Translations under genes and position numbers: made by a program | In this document: piece by piece, positions 1 to 5,529 of the stretch | Position numbering within the stretch: position 1 is the stretch's first letter | How the letters are laid out: every line of letters begins with the position of its first letter | Notes under the pieces: model-generated | The model's input: the letters and a program-made list of their open reading frames with translations, nothing else | Told to the model about the DNA's origin: nothing | The model's database searches: none | NCBI RefSeq assembly: GCF_040675535.1 | Contig: NZ_JBFAPC010000161.1 | Coordinates: forward strand, 1 to 12,608 | Direction: 5' to 3' | DNA length: 12,608 bases | Source: Patulibacter sp040675535 | GTDB taxonomy: Bacteria > Actinomycetota > Thermoleophilia > Solirubrobacterales > Solirubrobacteraceae

Positions 1-79
1 CTTTTTTAATCACCCGCCCCCCCCCTATAACAACCCCGCACTTAAAACACTCTTCCCCAACCCCACGCTCTTCCGATCT
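1..79. other. Non-genomic contig end: degraded sequence plus Illumina adapter
   Basis: Positions 65-79 read ACGCTCTTCCGATCT, the exact 3' end of the TruSeq universal adapter. Extending the comparison back to position 47 gives 29 of 33 identities to that adapter (mismatches are T to C, T to A, A to C and G to C). Bases 1-46 are homopolymer-rich and AT/C-skewed (a T run, then a C run), unlike the G+C-balanced genome that starts at about position 80. This is adapter read-through left at a contig end and carries no biological feature. Confidence 0.95.
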
Positions 80-103
80 GCCATCGTCGGCCCCGCCGTG
101 GGG

Positions 104-132
104 CGGCGCCGGGAGCCGTGGTCCCGGCGCCG
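104..132 (-). terminator. GC-rich terminator-like hairpin after the epimerase operon
   Basis: A perfect 11-bp inverted repeat (CGGCGCCGGGA at 104-114 and TCCCGGCGCCG at 122-132) encloses a 7-nt loop. It starts 8 bases beyond the stop codon of the 72-aa gene on the minus strand. There is no T tract, as is usual for hairpin-only terminators in high-GC actinobacteria. A smaller 5-bp hairpin (90-104) abuts it. Confidence 0.6.
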
Positions 133-139
133 GGCCGGG

Positions 140-358
140 CTAGAGCCCGAAGCCGATCTTCTGCTCGTCCTTGTCGATGCGCAGGAACACGACCTTGTCG
201 AGGTTCAGCGTGACGCTGGCGTCCTCGGCCTCGAGGTCGGTCCAGCCGCCCGCGGAGAGGGCGGTGCGCAGCGACTTGAGCTGGGACTCGGTGAGGCGGA
301 CGGCCAGCGGCGGGGCGCTGTCCAGGCCGATGCTGACGCGGAGCTTGTCGTCGGACAC
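140..358 (-). CDS. Small conserved-looking protein of unknown function (72 aa)
   Basis: I do not recognise this protein. It is 72 residues, has no signal peptide or membrane segment, and is charged and compact. It probably mixes beta strands with one helix: a strand near 5-12, a helix around LTESQLKSLRTAL (23-35), and strands at 47-52 and 55-61 (VVFLRID). This small cytosolic layout somewhat resembles other short actinobacterial proteins such as DUF3107, but I see no motif that places it there. The GTG start is supported by AGGAG at 364-368, 5 nt upstream. The gene follows the methylmalonyl-CoA epimerase by 47 nt on the same strand and precedes a strong hairpin, so it is probably the last gene of that transcript. 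Codon use matches its neighbours. Confidence 0.75.
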   Translation of the reverse strand: MSDDKLRVSIGLDSAPPLAVRLTESQLKSLRTALSAGGWTDLEAEDASVTLNLDKVVFLRIDKDEQKIGFGL

Positions 359-405
359 GGGCTCTCCTATCGATTCGTGGATCGGGGCGGGAAGGGGGTG
401 CGGGG

Positions 406-816
406 TCAGTGCGCCGGCTCGGTGAGCTCGGTCAGCACCTTGCCGGTGGACTTCGGGTGCAGGAACGCGACGCGGCTGCCGCGGATGCCGCCGCGGGGCT
501 CCTCGTCGATGAGCTTCACGCCCCGCTCCTTCAGCGTCGCCAGGGCGGCCACGATGTCGGTCGTCTGGTAGGCGATGTGGTGCAGGCCCGGGCCGTTCTT
601 GGCCAGGAACTTCGCCACGCCCGTGTCGGGGCCCAGCGGCGAGATCAGCTCGACGTGGTTCTCGCCGACGTCGAAGAGCACCGCCTCGACGCCCTGCGAC
701 TCGATCGTCTCGCGGTGCACGAGCTGCAGGCCGAGCACGTCCCGGTGGTGGGCGATCTGGGCGTCGAGGTCCTCGGGGGCGACGGCGATGCCGAGGTGGT
801 CGATCCGGTCGAACAT
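406..816 (-). CDS. mce: Methylmalonyl-CoA epimerase (VOC/glyoxalase fold)
   Basis: A 136-aa protein spanning the normal family length. It interconverts (2R)- and (2S)-methylmalonyl-CoA, linking propionyl-CoA carboxylation to methylmalonyl-CoA mutase in propionate, odd-chain and branched-chain catabolism; it is cytosolic. The two beta-alpha-beta-beta-beta VOC modules are visible. The metal-ligand positions known in the family fit His7 (DHLGIAV), the His79-His80 pair (GLHHIAYQ) and Glu130 (VLTELTEP). The segment ESQGVEAVLFDVGENHVELISP carries Gln41 and Glu44, near where family members place a ligand and an acid-base residue. FLHPKSTGKVLTEL is the typical C-terminal signature. The ATG at 816 was chosen over upstream in-frame codons because the domain starts there and a TAGGCT box lies 7 nt before it. 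No mutase or carboxylase gene is in the window. Confidence 0.93.
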   Translation of the reverse strand: MFDRIDHLGIAVAPEDLDAQIAHHRDVLGLQLVHRETIESQGVEAVLFDVGENHVELISPLGPDTGVAKFLAKNGPGLHHIAYQTTDIVAALATLKERGVKLIDEEPRGGIRGSRVAFLHPKSTGKVLTELTEPAH

Positions 817-823
817 GGTGCGG

Positions 824-829
824 AGCCTA
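824..829 (-). promoter_or_regulatory. Probable leaderless -10 box of the epimerase gene
   Basis: The minus strand reads TAGGCT followed by 7 nt (CCGCACC) and the ATG of the epimerase. It matches the actinobacterial TANNNT -10 element at the spacing seen when transcription starts on the start codon. No Shine-Dalgarno sequence and no clear -35 element are present. The 124-bp gap to the divergent PhzF gene must hold the promoters of both genes. Confidence 0.55.
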
Positions 830-940
830 TATCGCGGGCGATCCCGCCCCGCCCGCGCCCGGGACGGCCGGTGCCGCGCCCGCACCGAACGCCGCAGGCC
901 CGCGCCGCCCGCGTGCCCCGCGCGTTGGGAAGATCGCGCC

Positions 941-1813
941 ATGCGCTCCCGTGCGTTCCGCCAGGTCGACGTCTTCACGGACGTCCCGTACCGCGGCAAC
1001 CCCGTCGCGGTCGTGCTCGAGGGCGACGGCCTGACGGACGACGAGATGGCGTCGTTCGCGCGCTGGACGAACCTGTCGGAGACGACGTTCCTGCTGTCGC
1101 CGACCGCCGAGGGCGCCTCCGGCGGCGCGGACTACCTGCTGCGGATCTTCACCCCGTCGGGCGAGCTGCCGTTCGCGGGGCACCCGACGCTCGGCAGCTG
1201 TCACGCCTGGCTGACCGCGGGTGCGACGCCGAAGGACGCGGACCGGATCGTCCAGGAGTGCGGCGCGGGCCTCGTGGAGATCCGGCGCGACGGCGCGCGG
1301 CTGGCGTTCGCCGCCCCGCCGCGGCTGCGCGAGGGCCCGCTGGACGACGCGCTGGTGGATCGGATCGCCGCGGGCCTGGGCATCGACCGCGCCGCGATCC
1401 GCGCCCACGCGTGGGTCGACAACGGCCCGGGCTGGTGCGCGGTCCTGCTGCGCTCGGCCGACGACGTGCTCGCGCTGGCCGCGGACTTCGGGATCCTGGG
1501 CGACACGAAGCTCGGCGTCGTCGGCCCGCGGGACGACGGGTCGGGCACGGCGTTCGAGGTCCGCGCGTTCTTCCCGGCCGCCCCCGACGCCGACGGCGTG
1601 GTCCGGGTCGGCTTCGAGGACCCGGTGACGGGCAGCCTGAACGCCAGCGTCGCGCAGTGGCTGCGCGACGAGGACGAGGCCCCGGCCTCCTACGTCGCAG
1701 CCCAGGGTGCGGCGCTGCAGCGCGCCGGCCGCGTCCACGTGGACGACGACGGCGAGCGGATCTGGGTCGGCGGCGACGCGGTCACCTGCATCGCGGGCGT
1801 CGTCGCGCTCTGA
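941..1813 (+). CDS. PhzF family isomerase/epimerase
   Basis: A 290-aa protein of normal PhzF length, with two similar alpha/beta barrel halves. Family signatures visible are QVDVFTDVPYRGNPVAVV (8-25), NLSETTFL with Glu47, then FTPSGELPFAGHPTLG and DPVTGSLNASVAQWL. Glu47 has the same number and context as the catalytic acid-base glutamate of PhzF itself. PhzF isomerises trans-2,3-dihydro-3-hydroxyanthranilate in phenazine synthesis, but no other phz gene is here and most genomic homologues have unknown substrates, so only the family is claimed. It is read divergently from the epimerase. There is no strong Shine-Dalgarno; GAAGAT lies 6 nt before the ATG and could be a weak -10 of a leaderless transcript. 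Confidence 0.9.
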   Translation: MRSRAFRQVDVFTDVPYRGNPVAVVLEGDGLTDDEMASFARWTNLSETTFLLSPTAEGASGGADYLLRIFTPSGELPFAGHPTLGSCHAWLTAGATPKDADRIVQECGAGLVEIRRDGARLAFAAPPRLREGPLDDALVDRIAAGLGIDRAAIRAHAWVDNGPGWCAVLLRSADDVLALAADFGILGDTKLGVVGPRDDGSGTAFEVRAFFPAAPDADGVVRVGFEDPVTGSLNASVAQWLRDEDEAPASYVAAQGAALQRAGRVHVDDDGERIWVGGDAVTCIAGVVAL

Positions 1814-1816
1814 GCC

Positions 1817-1831
1817 GCGGACCGGGTCCGC
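1817..1831 (+). terminator. Short hairpin after the PhzF gene
   Basis: GCGGACCGGGTCCGC starts 4 bases after the PhzF stop codon. It is symmetric (at least a 5-bp stem with a 5-nt loop). No T run follows. It is a weak candidate terminator, listed because of its position directly after the gene. Confidence 0.3.
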
Positions 1832-1901
1832 CCCCGGCCCGCCGCCCCGCGGCGTCCGCCCCGAACGCCGCTTGCCGGGCCCGGACGGTCGTGCGGACCC
1901 G

Positions 1902-1935
1902 CGCGACGCGACCCTCCCGAACGGGTAGCGTCGCG
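1902..1935 (+). promoter_or_regulatory. Dyad overlapping the promoter of the decad-repeat gene
   Basis: CGCGACGC (1902-1909) pairs perfectly with GCGTCGCG (1928-1935). Inside, after one mismatch, ACCC (1911-1914) pairs with GGGT (1923-1926) around an 8-nt loop, giving 12 pairs out of 13. The right arm covers the candidate -10 box and ends 4 nt before the ATG at 1940. It could be an operator for a dimeric repressor, or the tail of a terminator from the upstream gene. The sequence alone does not decide. Confidence 0.45.
1926..1931 (+). promoter_or_regulatory. Probable leaderless -10 box of the decad-repeat gene
   Basis: TAGCGT is followed by 8 nt (CGCGATCC) and the ATG at 1940. There is no Shine-Dalgarno sequence in this spacer. 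The same hexamer with 7-nt spacing precedes the RTX gene. Confidence 0.5.
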
Positions 1936-1939
1936 ATCC

Positions 1940-3025
1940 ATGGGGCTCCTCTCGCTCGCGCTGCTGCCGGCACGCACCGTCGTCGCGTCGGCGGAGCTCG
2001 TCCTCGCCGCCCGGGACTTCGCCGCGCCGCAGGGTCCGCTGCGCCGCAATGGCGGGCTCGGCGAGCGGCTGCAGGTCCTGATCGCCGAGGGCGGCGTCGT
2101 CGACCAGCTCGCGCGGCTGGCCTCGCCGACCGGCCCGCTCGCTCGGCTCGAGCAGCTCGCCGTCCTGACCGGCGACGACCGGCCGCTCGGCCGCATGCTC
2201 GCGGCGGGCGGGCCGCTGGACCGGATGCTCACGCCCGGCGGCTCGGTCGACCGGCTGATCGGCGCGGACGGCCCGCTGGAGCGGCTGCTGGTCCCCGACG
2301 GCCCGCTCGACCGCCTGCTGTCCGAGGGCGGCGCCGTCGACCGGCTGACGCAGGACGGCGGCACGCTCGAGCGCGCGCTGGAGCCCGACGGCATCCTCGA
2401 CCGGCTCCTGGCGCCGGGCGGGCTCGTCGAGCAGCTGCTCGCCCGAGAGGGCACGCTCGAGCTGCTGCTCGCGCCGGGCAGCGTCGTCAACCGGCTCGTC
2501 CAGGAGGACGGCACGCTGGACCGCCTGCTCGCGGAGGACGGCGGCGTCGAGCGGCTGCTGGCCGAGGACGGCCCGCTCGACCAGCTCGCGGACCTGTCGA
2601 AGGCCCTGGCCCGGCTGGCGGACCTCGACGAGACGCTGCGCCAGCTGGGCCGGCTCGAGGAGCACCTGCGCCCCCTGGCCAACGTCGAGACGATGCTCGC
2701 CCCGCTGGGCAACCTCGACGCGTCGCTCGAGGAGATCGCGAAGGTCGTCGACGCGCTGCAGGGCCTCGCCGAGACCACCCGCGTCCTGCCGGACCTCGCC
2801 ACCGCCGTCGCGGCGCTGCCGGAGCTGCCCGAGCGGGTCCGCTCCGTCGAGGCGCAGGTCCGGGCCATCGGGGAGCAGCTCGAGCGGCTGGAGCCCGCGC
2901 TCGACGGCATGCAGCACGCGGCGCACGACCTCGGCCGCGCCATCGGGCCGCTGGCGCGGGTCGCCGGGCGGCTCCCCGGCGGGCGCAACAAGGGCCGGGG
3001 CGAGCTCGGGCCGCCCGACGCCTGA
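1940..3025 (+). CDS. Decad-repeat protein of unknown function (361 aa)
   Basis: Not a family I recognise. Residues 1-27 (MGLLSLALLPARTVV and following) form a hydrophobic or amphipathic helix lacking the usual features of a cleavable signal peptide, so it may attach to a membrane or surface. Residues 81-220 are fourteen exact 10-residue units without gaps, consensus G-x-[LV]-[DE]-R-L-L-x-x-[DG], for example GPLDRLLSEG (121-130) and GTLDRLLAED (191-200). From 221 to about 300 the register continues, but Gly is lost and hydrophobics sit at positions 3, 6 and 9 of each decad (KALARLADLD, ETLRQLGRLE). Residues 300-340 look like an amphipathic or coiled-coil helix, and the tail is Gly/Arg/Pro-rich. 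It is acidic in the repeats, lacks Cys, and shows no catalytic motif. A structural or scaffold role, or binding to a membrane or granule, is inference. The start is fixed by the -10 box and by the lack of another in-frame candidate nearby. Confidence 0.85.
   Translation: MGLLSLALLPARTVVASAELVLAARDFAAPQGPLRRNGGLGERLQVLIAEGGVVDQLARLASPTGPLARLEQLAVLTGDDRPLGRMLAAGGPLDRMLTPGGSVDRLIGADGPLERLLVPDGPLDRLLSEGGAVDRLTQDGGTLERALEPDGILDRLLAPGGLVEQLLAREGTLELLLAPGSVVNRLVQEDGTLDRLLAEDGGVERLLAEDGPLDQLADLSKALARLADLDETLRQLGRLEEHLRPLANVETMLAPLGNLDASLEEIAKVVDALQGLAETTRVLPDLATAVAALPELPERVRSVEAQVRAIGEQLERLEPALDGMQHAAHDLGRAIGPLARVAGRLPGGRNKGRGELGPPDA
2180..2599 (+). repeat. Fourteen in-frame 30-bp repeats encoding the decapeptide units
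   Basis: The DNA has a strict 30-nt period with no insertion or deletion over 14 units (residues 81-220). The conserved core of each unit is CTCGACCGGCTGCTG-like. Units differ at many synonymous and non-synonymous positions, so the array is old or under selection and is not a recent slippage expansion. A weaker 30-nt periodicity goes on to about 2839. Confidence 0.9.
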
Positions 3026-3052
3026 CCGCGCGGCGGCGTGCGGCGCGGGCGG

Positions 3053-3071
3053 GCCGGCCGTCCGGGCCGGC
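3053..3071. terminator. Hairpin between convergent genes
   Basis: GCCGGCC (3053-3059) and GGCCGGC (3065-3071) form a perfect 7-bp stem around the 5-nt loop GTCCG. It sits in the 70-bp gap where the decad-repeat gene (plus) and the NYN gene (minus) converge, so it could end both transcripts. There is no T tract on either side. Confidence 0.5.
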
Positions 3072-3095
3072 GGAACGCCCGTGGACCCTCGGCCT

Positions 3096-3701
3096 CTAGA
3101 TCTCGCCGATCGGCTCGAGCCAGCGACCCTCGGTTGGCAGGCTCTGGAACGTCAGGCGGGGCAGCGGCGACTCGAAGAGGCCGGGGATGTCCTCGAGGTC
3201 GAAGACCTCGATCCCGTCGACCTGGCAGAGCTGGTGGGCGTGCTCGGGGAAGACCAGCGCGGTCACCCGCACGCCGTCGGCGATCAGGGTCTTGGCGGCC
3301 TCGACGAACGCCATGCCGTCGTGCGACATGAGGATCGCCTCGCGCAGCCCGCCCTCGCGGTGGCGCTCGGCGATCAGGTCGAGGATGTCGTCGTCGACGT
3401 CCGAGTCGTCGCGCGACTTCGGCTTCAGGAACATGCGGAAGCCCTGCTGGCGCACGACCTCCGCCCAGCCGACGACGCCGTTGAACGTCCGCTCGGTGAC
3501 GTTCGCGAAGACCGAGGCCTCGACCTTCGGACGCTCGCCTTCGCGGTCGCCCGTCTCGTCGGCCCGCTCGCGCAACCAGCCCCGCAGCGCGTCGATCCGC
3601 GGCCGTTCGCGCCCCGTCGGCTTGCGCCGGAGGATCAGCTGCCCGAGCACCATGTCGATGTTCGGCGAGTCCCACAGCAGCAGCATGCGCGGATCGGTCA
3701 C
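3096..3701 (-). CDS. NYN domain protein (PIN-like putative RNase)
   Basis: A 201-aa cytosolic protein matching a widespread actinobacterial NYN family. NYN domains have the PIN/FEN nuclease fold with acidic residues that bind a metal ion; RNA cleavage is expected but unproven for this branch. Candidate active-site acids are Asp11 and Asn14 (WDSPNID), the cluster Asp99-Asp105 (DDSDVDDD) and Asp128 (MSHDGMAF, the place of the family S-G-D-x-D-F motif). The C-terminal stretch FDLEDIPGLFESPLPR then SLPTEGRWLEP is characteristic of this subfamily. The GTG at 3701 is chosen because GAGGA (3709-3713) lies 7 nt upstream; Met6 at 3686 is the alternative. The start is 28 nt from the stop of the M20 peptidase on the same strand and has no promoter box, so the two genes are probably one transcript. 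Confidence 0.87.
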   Translation of the reverse strand: MTDPRMLLLWDSPNIDMVLGQLILRRKPTGRERPRIDALRGWLRERADETGDREGERPKVEASVFANVTERTFNGVVGWAEVVRQQGFRMFLKPKSRDDSDVDDDILDLIAERHREGGLREAILMSHDGMAFVEAAKTLIADGVRVTALVFPEHAHQLCQVDGIEVFDLEDIPGLFESPLPRLTFQSLPTEGRWLEPIGEI

Positions 3702-3708
3702 GGGGTCA

Positions 3709-3713
3709 TCCTC
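3709..3713 (-). promoter_or_regulatory. Ribosome binding site deciding the NYN gene start
   Basis: The minus strand reads GAGGA, 7 nt before GTG at 3701. It lies in the 28-nt gap after the M20 peptidase stop codon. This is one of the few clear Shine-Dalgarno sequences in the window, and it favours the GTG over the ATG five codons later. Confidence 0.6.
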
Positions 3714-3729
3714 GCAGGGTGGGAGGGCG

Positions 3730-5061
3730 CTACCCCAGGATCCGCACGGTCACGTCGCGGAAGCAGGCGGTCGCGAAGTCGAGGTCCTCGACGTCGATCC
3801 GCTCGTTCTTCGCGTGCATGCGGCCGGCCTGCTCGCGCAGCTCCAGGTTCTTGTGGGGGAAGAAGCCGTAGGCCACGAGGTCGGGGAAGGCCTCGCGCCA
3901 GGTGCGCGAGTCCGTGAAGCCCGGCAGGAACGTCGGGACGATCCCGGCGCCCGGGACGTGGTCGCCGAGCCACTCCTGGATCGCGTCGAACAGCTCGCCG
4001 TGGGCGGGCGAGCTGTTGCCCGGGACGGTCATGCCCCAGTCGACCTCGACGCCGTCGGGCAGCGGCGCCAGGGCGGCGAGGATCCGCTCCTTCGCCTCGT
4101 CGGTGGTGAGGTTCGGCGGGACGCGGCAGTCGACGCGGAGCTCCGCGCGGTCCGGGATGACGTTGATCTTGTCGCCGGCGGAGACGATGTTCGGCGAGAA
4201 CGTGATCCGGCCCATCGGCTCGATCGCGGCCGACAGCGCCGGGTCCTCCGCGCGCAGCTGCCCGTAGGCGATCTCGGGGCGGGTGCCGTCGAGGCCGAGG
4301 CCCTCGAGCATCGCGACGATCGCGGGGTCCACGTCGAACGGCAGGTCGGCCTCGGCCAGGCGCGTGATCAGCGGGGCGAGCCGGACGAGGGCGTTGTCGC
4401 CGAGCCCGGGCGTGGCGGCGTGCGCGGCGACGCCGCCGGCCTTCAGCCCGAACCGCAGCGGGCCCTTCTCGCCGACGCAGACCCCGTAGTGCAGCTGGTC
4501 GCGGAACCGCAGCGGCGCGCCGCCGCCCTCGTTGAGCATGAAGTCGCAGCGGGCCAGGTCCGGGTGCGTGTCGCACAGCCAGACGGCACCCTCGGCACCG
4601 CCGACCTCCTCGTCGACGACGACGATGACCTTCAGCGCGCCGCGCGCGGGCCGCCACCCGGAGCGCGCCAGGTCGATCGCCGCGGTGACCTCGGCGGCGG
4701 TCTGCGACTTCATGTCGATCGCGCCGCGCCCCCAGACCTCGCCGTCCTCGAGGTCGCCGGACCACGGGTCGTGCTCCCAGTCCTCCGCCGCGGCGAGGAC
4801 CGTGTCGACGTGCGAGAGGAGGCCGAGGACCGGGCCGGCCGCCGGACCGCCCTCGGGACCGAGCTCCGCGACGAGGTTCGGGCGCTCCGGCGTGCGGCCG
4901 ACGAGCGTGACCGCGAACCCGGCGGCCTGCAGCAGCCCGGCGAGGAACTCCTGCGCCTCGCGCTCGTCCCCGGGCGGGTTGACGGTGTTGAACCGGATCA
5001 GCCGTTGCAGCAGCTCCGTGGCGGTCAGCGAGGCGGCGGGGTCGGGGACGGTGGTCGACAC
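3730..5061 (-). CDS. M20 family metallopeptidase (ArgE/DapE/CPG2-type)
   Basis: A 443-aa protein of normal M20 length with two catalytic halves around a dimerisation domain. Metal-binding residues expected in the family are visible: His84 (LLSHVDTV, with Asp86), bridging Asp116 (GRGAIDMK), catalytic Glu151 and ligand Glu152 (VVVDEEVGG), Glu178 (LNEGG) and His416 (GRMHAKNE). The inserted dimerisation domain runs from about 205 to 315 and contains GGVAAHAATP with His214, the family position that reaches the partner active site. M20 enzymes hydrolyse small amide bonds (N-acyl amino acids, succinyl-diaminopimelate, dipeptides, carnosine-like compounds); the substrate cannot be read from sequence. 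The use of Glu at 178 agrees with the aminoacylase/carboxypeptidase type. There is no signal peptide, so it is cytosolic. The GTG at 5061 is chosen because TAGCCT stands 7 nt upstream and the domain starts soon after. Confidence 0.92.
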   Translation of the reverse strand: MSTTVPDPAASLTATELLQRLIRFNTVNPPGDEREAQEFLAGLLQAAGFAVTLVGRTPERPNLVAELGPEGGPAAGPVLGLLSHVDTVLAAAEDWEHDPWSGDLEDGEVWGRGAIDMKSQTAAEVTAAIDLARSGWRPARGALKVIVVVDEEVGGAEGAVWLCDTHPDLARCDFMLNEGGGAPLRFRDQLHYGVCVGEKGPLRFGLKAGGVAAHAATPGLGDNALVRLAPLITRLAEADLPFDVDPAIVAMLEGLGLDGTRPEIAYGQLRAEDPALSAAIEPMGRITFSPNIVSAGDKINVIPDRAELRVDCRVPPNLTTDEAKERILAALAPLPDGVEVDWGMTVPGNSSPAHGELFDAIQEWLGDHVPGAGIVPTFLPGFTDSRTWREAFPDLVAYGFFPHKNLELREQAGRMHAKNERIDVEDLDFATACFRDVTVRILG

Positions 5062-5068
5062 CTGCTCC

Positions 5069-5074
5069 AGGCTA
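5069..5074 (-). promoter_or_regulatory. Probable leaderless -10 box of the M20 peptidase gene
   Basis: The minus strand reads TAGCCT, a 7-nt spacer (GGAGCAG), then GTG at 5061. The spacer contains GGAG, but only 3 nt from the GTG, too close for normal ribosome binding. The TANNNT spacing equals that at the epimerase and RTX genes. Confidence 0.55.
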
Positions 5075-5150
5075 CGGGAGGGCGGGGCGGTCCTCGTCCG
5101 GAGGGTGTACGGCGGCAGCGGCCGGGGGCGGCGGGGGTCCCGGTCCGGCG

Positions 5151-5190
5151 CCCGGTCCGGCGGCCGTTCGGGTCCCGGTCCGGCGGCCGT
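5151..5190. repeat. Two 17-bp direct repeats upstream of the M20 gene
   Basis: CCCGGTCCGGCGGCCGT occurs perfectly at 5151-5167 and 5174-5190. A shortened third copy (CCCGGTCCGGCG) is at 5139-5150. The copies lie about 75-130 bp upstream of the M20 start, in a GC-only stretch with no convincing gene. They could be simple-sequence drift or tandem binding sites. Confidence 0.6.
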
Positions 5191-5260
5191 CCGGAGCCGG
5201 AGCCGGTCGGCCGGCCGAGCGTGGTCCCGCGCCACGGGCCGCGGCCGGATCGGCGTGCGC

Positions 5261-5422
5261 ATGCCCGTCCCGGGGAGGCTCGGCCGGGCGCTGCGGGACG
5301 GGGTGCTGTGCGGGGACGCGGAGCTCGGCGGTGCGGGCCCGACGTTCCAGGAGTGGCTGGAGACCGGCGGCGCCGGGACCTCGTCCGATACGCGGCCGAC
5401 CGCGGCCGGTCCGGCCTCGTGA
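5261..5422 (+). CDS. Doubtful 53-aa ORF
   Basis: An ATG-to-TGA ORF with mostly G/C third positions, coding a 53-residue protein beginning MPVPGRLGRALRDG and containing GAGPTFQEWLETGG. It has no recognisable domain, signal peptide or membrane segment. No Shine-Dalgarno or -10 box is clear before the ATG. It lies in the 394-bp gap between the divergent M20 and membrane-protein genes and shares the reading frame of the latter, separated from it by the TGA and 33 nt. It may be a real short gene, a decayed 5' part of the next gene, or chance in GC-rich DNA. Confidence 0.22.
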   Translation: MPVPGRLGRALRDGVLCGDAELGGAGPTFQEWLETGGAGTSSDTRPTAAGPAS

Positions 5423-5431
5423 GCGGCGCCG

Positions 5432-5529
5432 GCCGGAGGGGGACGCAGCCTGCGGGTGGCGGACCCGAGGGGACACGAGAGCCGGAGGGGGACGCAGCCT
5501 GCGGGTGGCGGACCCGAGGGGACACGAGA
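5432..5529. repeat. Perfect 49-bp tandem duplication
   Basis: Two identical 49-bp units (5432-5480 and 5481-5529) lie head to tail without spacer. Each begins GCCGGAGGGGGACGC and ends GGGGACACGAGA, and holds a small dyad (CGCAGCCTGCG). The identity of the copies means recent duplication or gene conversion. The unit length is not a multiple of 3, and both copies overlap the 5' end of the membrane-protein ORF, each supplying a GTG. Confidence 0.95.

Noticed and set aside
2180..2599. 30-bp periodic array considered as CRISPR-like
   Set aside because: There are no spacers, the units are divergent, and the period is an in-frame decapeptide code within an intact gene.
827..2926. Long minus-strand ORF (699 codons) opposite PhzF and the decad-repeat gene
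   Set aside because: Shadow ORF: biased low-complexity product. The plus-strand frames carry recognisable PhzF motifs and the strict decad repeat.
409..3099. Very long plus-strand ORF (896 codons) across the epimerase, PhzF and decad-repeat genes
   Set aside because: It is antisense to the epimerase and out of frame with PhzF and the decad gene. The product is Arg/Ala/Pro/Gly-rich without domains, a typical artefact of high-GC coding DNA.
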